Positions 51,609-60,700 are shown, numbered from the stretch's first letter. The stretch: 64,000 nucleotides of DNA from Sphingopyxis macrogoltabida (GCF_001314325.1 NZ_CP009429.1:3410501-3474500); one strand, 5' to 3'. Program-made: numbers and translations. Notes: generated from the letters alone by a model not told the origin.

Positions 51609-53543
51609 TCATCCACCCCTGTCGGCGGGTCTTAGCGCAGGCGCGCGCCACGTCACATCATAAAGACCGCGCCGCTCGCCACCTGTGATCAGGCTCACAG
51701 TATAGGCGCCGCGCGGCGGACGGTCTGTGATCGCGCTCACATTCTTCTTGCGCTGCGTCGGCGGCATCCACGGCTTGCCGCCGTCCGAATGATATTCGTG
51801 ACACATCGCACAGGGCGATTCGGTCGCCGTCTCGACCTTCACCAGCCGCGCGCCGCCCTCGCCGACATGGCAATCGCGGCACTGGCGGACGCCGGGAACC
51901 AACAGGTCGGTCGCGGCCTTCGATCCCGGCGCGGCGGTGTGACAGTCGGCGCAGTCGGTTTCCTTGTGCGCGTCATGATCGAACCAGCCCTTTTGCAGGA
52001 AGCGCGACGTCTGGTCGACCGCGGCGACCCGCCAGCCGGTTCCGGCCTGCGGCGCGAAGATCGTGTGGCAGTCGTAACAGGCGCCGCCCTTCGAGAAGAC
52101 CGCGCGCACCGCGTCCTGCGCCCGGCTCGGCCGCACGGCGACCTCGCGGAAATAGATGTTGTAGACCTGTCCCTCGGCATATTGGCCCGGCCGCCGCCGC
52201 TGCATTCCGCCAAGCTGTAACGGCCGAGCCGGCGGGGTCGAGCGATAATAAGCGGTGAGGTCGGCGACGACCTGATCGGGCTCGCCATGGCGCAGCGTGC
52301 GCGTGACGCCGCCGACGGTCTCGAACGCGAGGCTGTGGCACATCGCGCAGTCGCGCTCCATCTCGACCGGCTTGATCCGGACCCCGTCGGCGTCGGGACG
52401 ATGGCAATTTTCGCATTCGAGCTTTTGCCCGAAATCGTATCGGCCGCGGAAACTCGCCGCCATCCGCGCGACGCCGCCGGTCGCCTGCAAATGCATGTCG
52501 TGCGGGAATTTGAGGCCGTTATAATCGACCGTGCCCTTGGCGAGCGTCGTGCGCACCAGCTTCGCGCCCGGCGCCGAGCGGACGAGCGGGCGGAATTCGG
52601 GGTGGCTGGTGCCGAAATCGCCGGCGTCGCCGAGCAAGGTCGGATGCCCCGCACTTTTCAGCCGCGCCGACATGCCGTCGTGGCAATCGGCGCAGAATTT
52701 CTGCGGCGTCGCGGGCATCGGCCCCGCGCCCTCATGCTCGGTATGGCAATCGACGCAGCGCCCCTGCGGCTTGTTGAAGGTCTTGGCGAACCCCGCGAGG
52801 ATCTTCTCGCCCACCCCCGGCGGATGGCGCGCCGCGAGCAGCATCGCCGCCGGGGCGTTCGCATGCGCCATGCTCATCGCCTTGTGTTCGCCGGTGTGAC
52901 AATTGACGCACGCCTTGTCGGTCACCGCCACGAACGGCTCGACGTGGCACGACTGGCAATCATTCTTCAGGCTGGCGTGCGCGCTCGACAGCGGCCCCGA
53001 CAGCCAGGCGCTGTCGGCATGATAGCCGTCGGGGCGCTCGTTCACATTCTTGTAGCTGTACCACGCCCAGATCGGCCCGATCAGGAAGGCGGCCAGCATT
53101 AGCAGGCCGAACACCCACGCCCCGATGCGCTTGCCGGGCATCACCCCGGCGAGCGAGAAGGCCTTGGCCTCATCGACGTCCTTCGACGATTGCGACAGCT
53201 CGTCGATCCGCTCGACGAGCAGGATGATGTCATCGCCCTCGCGCGCGATCGTCAGCCGGTGACCGCCGAAACGCAGTTCGGCGCCCGCGGCGCTGTCGAT
53301 ATCGGCGGTGTCGACCGAGCGGCCGTTGATGTCGAAGCCCAGCCCTTCGCTGGCTGCAACCCGGACGTGACGCCCGTCGGCGCTGCTGATCGTCGCATGG
53401 TGCGGGTTCACCGCGAGGTCGGCGACGTGGATCGTGTTGCTGCCCTCGCGGCCGAGCGTGATCGTGTCGCCGGGCAGCGGCGCGTCGCGGATGATCTGCT
53501 TGCCCGTCTTCGTCGTCGAAATGCGGCGCAGGATGAAGCTCAT
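51609..53543 (-). CDS. FHA domain fused to a membrane-anchored decaheme c-type cytochrome
   Basis: 644 residues. The N-terminal ~110 residues form an FHA domain (LGREGSNTIHV, NPHHATIS), a phospho-threonine-binding fold expected in the cytoplasm. One transmembrane helix spans ~141-163. The remaining periplasmic part has ten CxxCH heme sites, starting at residues 196, 212, 263, 284, 377, 399, 489, 531, 555 and 578, with extra His residues as axial ligands (FPHDMH, DHDAHKE). Multiheme domains of this kind move electrons across the periplasm. The start is ten bases after the di-heme membrane protein gene. Fusing FHA to a multiheme cytochrome is an unusual architecture. Confidence 0.93.
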   Translation of the reverse strand: MSFILRRISTTKTGKQIIRDAPLPGDTITLGREGSNTIHVADLAVNPHHATISSADGRHVRVAASEGLGFDINGRSVDTADIDSAAGAELRFGGHRLTIAREGDDIILLVERIDELSQSSKDVDEAKAFSLAGVMPGKRIGAWVFGLLMLAAFLIGPIWAWYSYKNVNERPDGYHADSAWLSGPLSSAHASLKNDCQSCHVEPFVAVTDKACVNCHTGEHKAMSMAHANAPAAMLLAARHPPGVGEKILAGFAKTFNKPQGRCVDCHTEHEGAGPMPATPQKFCADCHDGMSARLKSAGHPTLLGDAGDFGTSHPEFRPLVRSAPGAKLVRTTLAKGTVDYNGLKFPHDMHLQATGGVARMAASFRGRYDFGQKLECENCHRPDADGVRIKPVEMERDCAMCHSLAFETVGGVTRTLRHGEPDQVVADLTAYYRSTPPARPLQLGGMQRRRPGQYAEGQVYNIYFREVAVRPSRAQDAVRAVFSKGGACYDCHTIFAPQAGTGWRVAAVDQTSRFLQKGWFDHDAHKETDCADCHTAAPGSKAATDLLVPGVRQCRDCHVGEGGARLVKVETATESPCAMCHEYHSDGGKPWMPPTQRKKNVSAITDRPPRGAYTVSLITGGERRGLYDVTWRAPALRPADRGG

Positions 53544-53553
53544 CGGTCCCGCC

Positions 53554-54435
53554 TCACCAGTAGAAGAAGACGCTGATGATGTGCGCCGACAGCGCCGCGA
53601 TCAGCGCGAAGGTCAGCGGCACATGCACATAAAGCCAGATTTCGAGCAACGCGCGGATGCGGAGGTGTTGACGCAGCCGCCCCAGCGCCGCCTGCTTCTG
53701 CGACAGCAGCCCGACGACCTTCTCGCGCGCCTCGGCATCGCTGCTCCGCGATGCCGACAGCGCACGGTGCGCCGCCGCCGTCGCGCAATCGGGATAGCGG
53801 CCCGACAGCCGTGCGCCGATCCCGCCCGCGAACGGGTCCTCGTCGAGCGCGGCGAGCACCGGCGCCGTGTCCTCGGGCGTCAGCGGCTGCGCTGCCGTAT
53901 GGAGCTGGCGGTCGAAGGCGCGGATCGCCTCGAGCATCTGCATCTGCGTCATTTCGTCACGGTTGTTCGACAGGGCGGCGGGCAGGGTCGCATAGACGAC
54001 GACGCCATAAAGCCCCGACAGGATGACGAGCATCATCAACGCCCAGGCCAGCGTGTGGACATTCCAGCCGAGCTGGAAGCCGGTGTGCCAGGTGCCGATG
54101 ATAATCAGGCTGAGCCCCAGATAGACATGCGCCGAGGTCCACGCCTTCAGCGACCAGTGATCGCTCGTCATCTTGCGCTTGCGATAACCCAATGCGGTGA
54201 GCCACAGGATCAGGCCAGCGCCGATCGTACCGAGCGTATAGCCGTACCAGCTCCCGCCATTGTGCCGCGGCGTCACGTCGACCAGCGCGTAGCTGACGAT
54301 CACGAGCAGGCAAAGGCTGGCCGAGATCTTGGCCCAGCGAAAACCCGCATAGCGCAAGAAGCCCTCATGCCGCCGCTCGCGCACGCGCTCGACCTGCGTG
54401 GCCTTGTTGCGCCGCCGCTGAAAGAGACTCGCCAT
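53554..54435 (-). CDS. Putative di-heme b-type membrane cytochrome
   Basis: 293 residues from the ATG at 54435, which overlaps the upstream stop (TGATG). About five membrane helices are predicted. Two helices carry His pairs with 13 residues between them, His103/His117 (AHVYLG..TWHTGF) and His271/His285 (YVHVPL..SAHIIS), the classic spacing for two bis-His hemes b stacked across a membrane. A soluble loop of ~110 residues lies between the helices. I did not recognise a named family. Position between a cytoplasmic flavo-iron-sulfur protein and a periplasmic multiheme protein supports trans-membrane electron transfer. Confidence 0.8.
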   Translation of the reverse strand: MASLFQRRRNKATQVERVRERRHEGFLRYAGFRWAKISASLCLLVIVSYALVDVTPRHNGGSWYGYTLGTIGAGLILWLTALGYRKRKMTSDHWSLKAWTSAHVYLGLSLIIIGTWHTGFQLGWNVHTLAWALMMLVILSGLYGVVVYATLPAALSNNRDEMTQMQMLEAIRAFDRQLHTAAQPLTPEDTAPVLAALDEDPFAGGIGARLSGRYPDCATAAAHRALSASRSSDAEAREKVVGLLSQKQAALGRLRQHLRIRALLEIWLYVHVPLTFALIAALSAHIISVFFYW

Positions 54436-56867
54436 CAGTCGGCGTCCTCTTGCAGCCGCGCGATCGACAGGAATTCCTCCGGCGACACGCGGATTGCGGC
54501 GCCGGTCGGGCATGCCCGCACGCAGGCGGGCCCGCCCGCGATGCCCTTGCACATGTCACACTTCACGGCAATCTTCTTGGGCTTCTCCTCGCCCAATTGC
54601 TTCTTCGTCCATTTGGGCGACGGCTCGCCGGGGCCGGGGCCGAAGCCGGTGAGCAGCCAGCGCAGCAGGCTTGGCTTTTGGGGTGGCGCCGCCTCCATGC
54701 GGATCACGCCATAGGGGCAGTTGCGCATGCAGTTGCCGCAGCCGATGCAGCCGGGCTCCATGAACACCTCGCCGTCGGGGCCGCGGTGGATCACGTTGGG
54801 CGGGCAGTCGGCCATGCAATGCGGATGCTCGCAGTGGCGACAGCTCGTCGGCACGTGCAGATGCGCAAAGGTCTTGCCCGCCTCGCGGTCGAGCCGCGAC
54901 AGACCTTCGTGGCTGTCGGCGCACGCTTTCTCGCAATTGTCGCAGCCGACGCAGAGATTCTCGTCGATCAGGAGCGCGTCGGTGGCTTCGCCGAGCCCCT
55001 CCTTCATGATGAAGCTCGCGGTGTCCGAATAGAGGTCGACCGCGCTCGAATAGCTTGCCTTGCGCGATTCGATGAAGCTGTTCATTTGCGCGCGCTCGGC
55101 GACCGCCGCCTCGGTCGCCTCGCGCACCTGCGGCCGCGCAGCGAGCATCTTGCGAAAGCTTTCACCGGTCAGCTTGATGAGCTCGGCGCCGACTGCCGCC
55201 TTCACCGTGGCGTTGCGCGGCTCGCCGCTCAGGACGCCCATCTCGCCGAAGAAGCTGCCCGCGGGCAAATAGCGGAGGAAGATCGGCTTGCCGCCGATAT
55301 CCTTCTCGACCACCATCGATCCCGAGCGGATGACATAGACGTCGTCGCCCTGCTCGCCCTCGGTCAGCACCGTCTTGCCCGCGGGCACGCGCTCGACCTC
55401 GGCCGTGTCGACGACCTCGGCCAGATCGTCGACCGTCAACCCACCCTTGAAGATCTGGAGCAACTGGCGCTCGAGCGAGATGCGGTTGATCACACGCTTT
55501 GCGCCGGGCACCGCCGCCATCAGCTTGAGCGCCGCAGTCCGCGACACCTCGACGAAAATGCTGTCCTCGCCGGCGCGAATCGTCGCGCCGCGCTTGCGCC
55601 CCGAAATCAGCCCGACCTCGCCGAAGATCGATCCTTGTTCGATCGGGACGGTCAAATCGGGACCGACCTCGACCTCGGCATGGCCGTCGGCGATCGCGAA
55701 CAGCGACGATCCCGGCTCGCCCTTTTCGAACACGACGTCGCCCTTGCGGTAGAAGGCGACCTTCGAATCGAGCATGAATTCGCGCATCTGGAGCGGCGAC
55801 ACATCGGCGAAGATGCGGATGCGGGTGCGCAGATATTCGAGCCATTCGCTCACCGGTTTCTGCTGCGGCAGCCCCGCGAAGATTGCGGCCAGATCCTTTT
55901 CGTCGGCGGGGGTCAGCGCGGTGTTGCCGTTGATGAACTCGACGACGTCATAGCCCTGGTTCATGCAATGCTTGATCAGCGGATAGCCGGCGAGGGCGCC
56001 GATCACGAAAATGCCGGGTACGGTCGATTCAAAGGTCGGCGACAGCTTCGGAAAGGCTTCGCGGTCGGGCCCGGTAAATTCGATCCCCATCGATTCGACG
56101 AAACCGCGCGGCGCGACCGACCCCAGCCGTGCGACGATCACGTCGCACTGGATCTTCTCGTCGCCGGTCGGCGTCTCGAGCGTCAGCCAGCCGGGTTCGA
56201 CCATCTTCGGCTGCGTTTCGGTACGGATCGACATGAAGCCATTCTCGCCCGCCTCCATCATGTCGGAGACATTCTTCGCCTTGGCGCGCGCGAAATCCTT
56301 CGAGCGGTTCAGAATGGTGACGGTATTTTCGAGCGCCTCTTCGGCGACGCCGAGCGCATTCTCGATACCCGCGTCGCCCGATCCGACGACGGTAATATGC
56401 TTGTCCTTGAAATCCTCGGGGTCATCGACGGTATAGATGATGTGCGGCAGGTCGTTGCCCGGACAGCGCATCCGGTTCGGATTGCCCTGCGTGCCGATGG
56501 CCAGCACGATATTTTCCGCCTTGAATACGCCCTTGCTGGTCTTGATCTCGAACGCGCCCTGCTGCCCGGTCACTTCGGTAACCTCGGCTTCCTTGACGAC
56601 ATTGACCTTGTTGCTCGCCGCATCCTCGTCCCAGTTACCGAGAATATATTCGCGCGCCCCCTCGGCGAAACGGCAATCCGATCGCAGGTCGAGCCGATCG
56701 GGCGTCGCGAGGACACGCTTGCCCTTCTGATATTTGAAGATCGTATCGGAAAGATGGTCGGTCTTTTCGAGCAGCACATGACTGAGCCCGAGCTGCCCCG
56801 CACGCGACGCGGCGCTGAGCCCCGCGGGGCCCGAACCGATGATCGCGACCTTGACCGCGTCACTCAT
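54435..56867 (-). CDS. Flavoprotein / double cyclic-nucleotide-binding / four-[4Fe-4S] fusion oxidoreductase
   Basis: 810 residues in three parts. 1-325: thioredoxin-reductase-like FAD/NAD(P) module with two dinucleotide loops (IIGSGPAGLSAA; TVVGSGDAGIENA) but no CxxC redox disulfide. ~355-600: two cNMP-binding domains, each with a phosphate-binding-type segment (GSIFGEVGLISG..RGATI; GSFFGEMGVLSG..RNATV). ~645-790: ferredoxin module with sixteen cluster Cys in four groups (CVGCDNCEKAC, CRHCEHPHCMADC, CIGCGNCMRNC, CDMC..CVRAC), as in DmsB/NrfC-type subunits. It probably accepts electrons from NAD(P)H and passes them through Fe-S clusters to the membrane cytochrome encoded next. First gene of the operon, with a dyad upstream. 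Confidence 0.9.
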   Translation of the reverse strand: MSDAVKVAIIGSGPAGLSAASRAGQLGLSHVLLEKTDHLSDTIFKYQKGKRVLATPDRLDLRSDCRFAEGAREYILGNWDEDAASNKVNVVKEAEVTEVTGQQGAFEIKTSKGVFKAENIVLAIGTQGNPNRMRCPGNDLPHIIYTVDDPEDFKDKHITVVGSGDAGIENALGVAEEALENTVTILNRSKDFARAKAKNVSDMMEAGENGFMSIRTETQPKMVEPGWLTLETPTGDEKIQCDVIVARLGSVAPRGFVESMGIEFTGPDREAFPKLSPTFESTVPGIFVIGALAGYPLIKHCMNQGYDVVEFINGNTALTPADEKDLAAIFAGLPQQKPVSEWLEYLRTRIRIFADVSPLQMREFMLDSKVAFYRKGDVVFEKGEPGSSLFAIADGHAEVEVGPDLTVPIEQGSIFGEVGLISGRKRGATIRAGEDSIFVEVSRTAALKLMAAVPGAKRVINRISLERQLLQIFKGGLTVDDLAEVVDTAEVERVPAGKTVLTEGEQGDDVYVIRSGSMVVEKDIGGKPIFLRYLPAGSFFGEMGVLSGEPRNATVKAAVGAELIKLTGESFRKMLAARPQVREATEAAVAERAQMNSFIESRKASYSSAVDLYSDTASFIMKEGLGEATDALLIDENLCVGCDNCEKACADSHEGLSRLDREAGKTFAHLHVPTSCRHCEHPHCMADCPPNVIHRGPDGEVFMEPGCIGCGNCMRNCPYGVIRMEAAPPQKPSLLRWLLTGFGPGPGEPSPKWTKKQLGEEKPKKIAVKCDMCKGIAGGPACVRACPTGAAIRVSPEEFLSIARLQEDAD

Positions 56868-56944
56868 GCACGCGCGCCTTCGCGGCCGGAAGCCTCGATC
56901 GAAAAGACATGGAACGCGTGAACGGGCATCCTATTCCCCCCAAC

Positions 56945-56960
56945 CGCTTACCCCTAAGCG
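56945..56960. promoter_or_regulatory. Inverted repeat upstream of the electron-conduit operon
   Basis: CGCTTA-CCCC-TAAGCG is a perfect 6-bp dyad about 80 bp before the start of the flavoprotein gene, next to the AT-rich CTTAATATG. It is a candidate operator; the regulator is unknown. Confidence 0.35.
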
Positions 56961-57073
56961 ACCTTAATATGGATGCGACCCGGACTTATGTCCTGAAGAT
57001 GAAGCTATGCCCTTGAAAGCGGGAAAAGGTCAACCGGCGAGGCGGAGCTGCGAGACGTTCGCAATAGACCGAT

Positions 57074-57847
57074 TCAGGCGAGCTCGAACATCGCCGCGAT
57101 GCGATCCGAAGCCACCGGCTCGAACCGCGCCCAGCCGTCGGGGCCCAGCTTTTCGAGCGGGCGGAAGCGTGCCTTGTACGCCATGCGCGCCGATCCTTCG
57201 ATCCAGTAGCCGAGATAGACATAGGGTAAACCGGCGTTCGCGGCGCGGATCACATGGTCGGCGATGATATAGGTGCCGAGCCCCTCGCGCATCGGGTGCG
57301 CCGCGTCGAAGAAGCTGTAGATCATCGACAGCCCGTCGCCCTGCCGGTCGGTCAGGCAGCAGCCGACGAGGCGGCCGCGGCTGCCGTCGACGGTCGGTTC
57401 GCGATATTCGATCATATGGCTGTCGACCGGGGTCTGTTCGACCATGTCGGCGAAATCCTGATCGTCCATGTCGGCCATGCCGCCAGTGGGATGGCGCGAG
57501 GCGAGATAGGACTGGAGCAGGCTATATTGCTCGTCGGTCGCCCAAGGTTTGCAGGCGGTCGCAATCAGGTCGCCGTTGCGGCGCAGGTTGCGCTTTTGCG
57601 AATTGCTCGGCTTGAACTCGCTTGCACAAACACGGACCGACACGCACGCCGAACAATCGGCGCAGCTCGGGCGATAGGCGACCGACTGGCTGCGCCGGAA
57701 GCCGATACGGCCCAGCGCATCGTTGAGTTCGTTCGCATTGTTGCCGCTGAGTTCGGTGAACACCTTCCGTTCGGTCTTGCCCTCCAGATAGGGGCACGGC
57801 GCCGGGCTGGTGACGAAGAAACGCGGGAAACGGAACGGTGCGGACAC
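57074..57847 (-). CDS. bpt: Aspartate/glutamate leucyltransferase (Bpt family)
   Basis: 257 residues, full length. Family lines are [53 protein letters not shown] and [24 protein letters not shown]. The Cys-rich N-terminus (PCPYL, CADCSAC) is characteristic of the arginyltransferase/Bpt superfamily. Bpt adds leucine to N-terminal Asp/Glu, marking proteins for ClpS-ClpAP degradation in the N-end rule pathway. It is a single gene; its start is divergent from nothing recognisable. Confidence 0.95.
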   Translation of the reverse strand: MSAPFRFPRFFVTSPAPCPYLEGKTERKVFTELSGNNANELNDALGRIGFRRSQSVAYRPSCADCSACVSVRVCASEFKPSNSQKRNLRRNGDLIATACKPWATDEQYSLLQSYLASRHPTGGMADMDDQDFADMVEQTPVDSHMIEYREPTVDGSRGRLVGCCLTDRQGDGLSMIYSFFDAAHPMREGLGTYIIADHVIRAANAGLPYVYLGYWIEGSARMAYKARFRPLEKLGPDGWARFEPVASDRIAAMFELA

Positions 57848-58163
57848 GCGTGGGAACCTCCGGGCTTTTGCGATGCCGTTCCCCCCGACGCGGGTCCCGA
57901 CGCGCTACATGCACCGAATATGCCGCGCCCGGTCAATGGTGCAAACAGCATTTACCATTTTTGTTCGTCCCGTTCTGACTCAACTTCGCAAATTGCTGAA
58001 TCGGCGGGTAACTTTTGTGCCGAAGTGAATCACTTCCTCCCTGTGCCGCAGGCATGAGGAGGTGGCAGCGCGAAGCGCTGACGGAGGGGCTGGGGCTTCT
58101 CGCCCCTCCACCGCCTTCGGCGGTCCCCCTCCCCACCGCTGCGCGGCAGGGAGGATGCATTGC
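57848..58163. other. Gene-free interval with a hairpin-rich repeat (about 58056-58157)
   Basis: 316 bp between bpt and pyk. The right half holds several small hairpins: CAGCGC-GAA-GCGCTG (58066-58080), CCGCC-TTC-GGCGG (near 58110) and CCGCTGCGCGG near 58140, within purine-rich GGAGG/GGGAGG borders. This looks like a dispersed palindromic repeat of the kind scattered through sphingomonad genomes; no second copy lies in the window. Small open frames across it are shadows. Confidence 0.5.
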
Positions 58164-59618
58164 TTAGGCGTATCCGCGGAGCTCGTCGCCGGTCAGCGTT
58201 GCGACATGCAGCACGTTGGTCGACCCCGGCGTGCCGAACGGCACCCCCGCCATCATCACCAGCTTGGCGCCCGCCTTGCCGATGCCGTGGCGCAGCGCCA
58301 TGCGCTTGCCCTTGGCGATCATCTCCTCGAAGCTGCCGATGTCGCGGGTCGGCACCGCATGCGCGCCCCACAGCAGCCCCATTCGCCGCGCCGCCTCTTT
58401 CTTCGGGGTCAGGACGAGCAGCGGCGCGCCCGGCCGCTCGCGCGCGACGCGGCGCGCCGTCGACCCCGAGAAGGTGAAACAGATGATCGCATCGGCAGCG
58501 ATCGTCGTGATGATACTGCCCGCCGCCTCGGCCAGCGCGTCGGCGGTGGTCGCGTCGGGCGCAGTCTCGGTAAAGTGCAGCCGGCGGAAATAATCGGGGT
58601 CGCTTTCGACCGAGCGCGCGATCGAATCCATCATGGTGACAGCTTCGACGGGCCACGCCCCCGCCGCGGTCTCGGCCGACAGCATGATCGCATCCGCCCC
58701 GTCGTACACCGCCGTGGCAACATCGCTGACTTCGGCGCGTGTCGGCGACGGCGAGACGATCATCGATTCGAGCATCTGCGTCGCCACGACCACCGGTTTG
58801 CCCATCCGCCGCGCAGTCGCGACGATCCGCTTCTGCAGCGGCGGCACGGCTTCCGGGGGCAGTTCGACCCCCAGGTCGCCGCGCGCGACCATCGCGGCGT
58901 CGGCAATCTCCAATATCTCATCGATCCGCTGGACACCCGACGGTTTTTCGAACTTCACCAGCAAGGCTGCCTTGCCGCCGATCAGCCGCCGCGCCTCGGC
59001 GACGTCCTCCGGCCGCTGGACGAACGACAGCGCGATCCAGTCGACATGCTGTTCGAGCGCGAAGGTCAGGTCCTTGCGGTCCTTTTCGGTCAGCGCGGCG
59101 AGCGGCACGACGACATCGGGGACATTGACCCCCTTGCGGTCCGATATCCGGCCGCCGACCTCGACGATCGTCTCGATCCGGTCGGTGCCAACCTTCTTGA
59201 CCCGCAGCACCAGCTTGCCGTCGTCGACGAGCAGCCGCGTCTCGGGTTCGAGCGCGGCAAAGAGTTCGGGGTGCGGCAAGTGGACGCGGGTCGCATCGCC
59301 CGGCGTCTTGTCGGCATCGAGGACGAACTTCCGCCCCTTCACCAACTCGGCGGGGCCGTCCTTGAAGGTCCCGACGCGTAGCTTTGGCCCCTGCAGGTCG
59401 ACGAGGATCGTCGTCGGGCGCCCGGTCTCTTTCTCCAGCGCCCGGATCGCCGCGATGACCTTCGCGTGACCCGCATGATCGCCGTGACTCATGTTGACGC
59501 GGAAGGCATCGGCGCCGGCGCGGTGCAGCACCGCGATCATCTCCGGGTTCGCGCTCGCGGGGCCGAGGGTCGCCAGGATGCGGACCTTGCGCTGGCGGGG
59601 CGTAAAACTCTGGACCAC
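58164..59618 (-). CDS. pyk: Pyruvate kinase
   Basis: 484 residues. Catalytic blocks are present in order: RILATLGPAS, VNMSHGDHAGH, ILVDLQGPKLRVG, the B domain, FVQRPEDVAEAR, then VKFEKPSGVQRIDEIL with the catalytic Lys, MVARGDLGVELP and DAIMLSAETAAGAWP. The last step of lower glycolysis: phosphoenolpyruvate plus ADP to pyruvate plus ATP, in the cytosol. Sphingomonads use the Entner-Doudoroff route into the same step. It is single and divergent from the DUF1244 gene. Confidence 0.97.
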   Translation of the reverse strand: MVQSFTPRQRKVRILATLGPASANPEMIAVLHRAGADAFRVNMSHGDHAGHAKVIAAIRALEKETGRPTTILVDLQGPKLRVGTFKDGPAELVKGRKFVLDADKTPGDATRVHLPHPELFAALEPETRLLVDDGKLVLRVKKVGTDRIETIVEVGGRISDRKGVNVPDVVVPLAALTEKDRKDLTFALEQHVDWIALSFVQRPEDVAEARRLIGGKAALLVKFEKPSGVQRIDEILEIADAAMVARGDLGVELPPEAVPPLQKRIVATARRMGKPVVVATQMLESMIVSPSPTRAEVSDVATAVYDGADAIMLSAETAAGAWPVEAVTMMDSIARSVESDPDYFRRLHFTETAPDATTADALAEAAGSIITTIAADAIICFTFSGSTARRVARERPGAPLLVLTPKKEAARRMGLLWGAHAVPTRDIGSFEEMIAKGKRMALRHGIGKAGAKLVMMAGVPFGTPGSTNVLHVATLTGDELRGYA

Positions 59619-59724
59619 GGGTGCTCCGACAATTGGAAAGGCTGGGCGGCTTGCCTAGGGCGTATATCCCCGGCAAGGCAAGCCGCGTATAGCTATTCAT
59701 GCCACCACCGGAAGGAAATCCGCC

Positions 59725-60045
59725 ATGTCCTGCAGCGACGACCAGATCCCCGCGAACGATGCGCTCGACAGTCTCGACGATGCGGTGGCCGCCGCGGCCT
59801 TCCGTCGCCTCGTGCGGCTGCTCCAGCACCGCAGCGATGCCGCGAATATCGACCTGATGGGGCTCGCCGGTTTCTGCCGCAATTGCCTCGGCGACTGGAT
59901 CGCCGAGGCGGGCGACCTCGAAAAGGAAGCCGGCCGCGCGATCGTTCACGGCATGCCGACCGCCGAATGGAAAGCGCTGCATCACACTGCGGCGACCGCC
60001 GAACAGCTTAAGCGGATGGAAGAAAGCATGGCGAAGAATCCCTGA
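59725..60045 (+). CDS. DUF1244 family protein
   Basis: 106 residues with GGAAGGAAATCC before the ATG. The family core is [34 protein letters not shown], including a Cys-x2-Cys, followed by [17 protein letters not shown]1244 proteins are small, helical and widespread in alpha- and gammaproteobacteria; the function is unknown. It leads a series of small same-strand genes (gapR, ybjQ, yebC). Confidence 0.92.
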   Translation: MSCSDDQIPANDALDSLDDAVAAAAFRRLVRLLQHRSDAANIDLMGLAGFCRNCLGDWIAEAGDLEKEAGRAIVHGMPTAEWKALHHTAATAEQLKRMEESMAKNP

Positions 60046-60107
60046 CGCCGCTAGGACGCGCCAGCCGCGATTCTCGCGTCACATCTTTCCCATCACCGGA
60101 GCCTGAA

Positions 60108-60350
60108 ATGAGCGAAGCCACCACCACCGACCAGCAACTGCGCCTGTTCATCGAGCGCGTCGAACGGTTGGAAGAAGAGAAAAAGGGCATCGCCGACGAT
60201 ATCCGCGACACCTATAACGAAGCCAAGAGCAACGGCTATGATCCCAAGATCATGCGCCAGATCGTGCGCCTGAGGAAAATGCCGATCCACGACCGCAAGG
60301 AAATGGAAGCGATCCTCGACGTTTATAAATCGGCGCTCGGCATCGACTGA
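60108..60350 (+). CDS. gapR: GapR (DUF2312), DNA-binding protein recognising overtwisted DNA
   Basis: 80 residues. The hallmark helical sequence of DUF2312 is clear: [38 protein letters not shown], then [26 protein letters not shown]. In Caulobacter GapR forms a ring-like tetramer around overtwisted DNA ahead of replication and transcription complexes and stimulates topoisomerases. It is found almost only in alphaproteobacteria and is a useful taxonomic marker here. Confidence 0.95.
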   Translation: MSEATTTDQQLRLFIERVERLEEEKKGIADDIRDTYNEAKSNGYDPKIMRQIVRLRKMPIHDRKEMEAILDVYKSALGID

Positions 60351-60382
60351 CGCACACCACGAGAACCCGCAGGAGAGTGACG

Positions 60383-60700
60383 ATGTTCAGCACCACCACC
60401 AATAATGTCGAAGGCCGTCCGGTCCGCGAATATCTGGGCATCGTCACCGGCGAGGTGATCGTCGGCGCCAACCTGTTCCGCGACCTGTTCGCGAGCATCA
60501 CCGACATCGTCGGCGGCCGTTCGGGCAAATATGAGGACGTCCTCGCCCGTGCGCGCAAGGAAGCGATCGCCGAGATGGAGGCCGAAGCGACGCGCCTCGG
60601 CGGCAATGCGGTGATCGGCGTCGATCTCGATTACGAGGTGCTCGGCCAGAACGGCTCGATGCTGATGGTCTCCGCCAGCGGAACGGCCGTGGTTGTCTGA
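60383..60700 (+). CDS. YbjQ family protein (UPF0145)
   Basis: 105 residues from the ATG at 60383, with AGGAGAGTG in front. The sequence [37 protein letters not shown] and ADLE-like [21 protein letters not shown] are diagnostic for the UPF0145/YbjQ family. Members form pentamers related to the heavy-metal-binding fold; the physiological role is unknown. It sits between gapR and yebC on the same strand with short gaps. Confidence 0.93.
   Translation: MFSTTTNNVEGRPVREYLGIVTGEVIVGANLFRDLFASITDIVGGRSGKYEDVLARARKEAIAEMEAEATRLGGNAVIGVDLDYEVLGQNGSMLMVSASGTAVVV

Noticed and set aside
58030..58160. Small minus-strand protein starting near 58160
   Set aside because: It reads through the hairpin-rich repeat; Pro/Ser/Arg-rich translation without family features.
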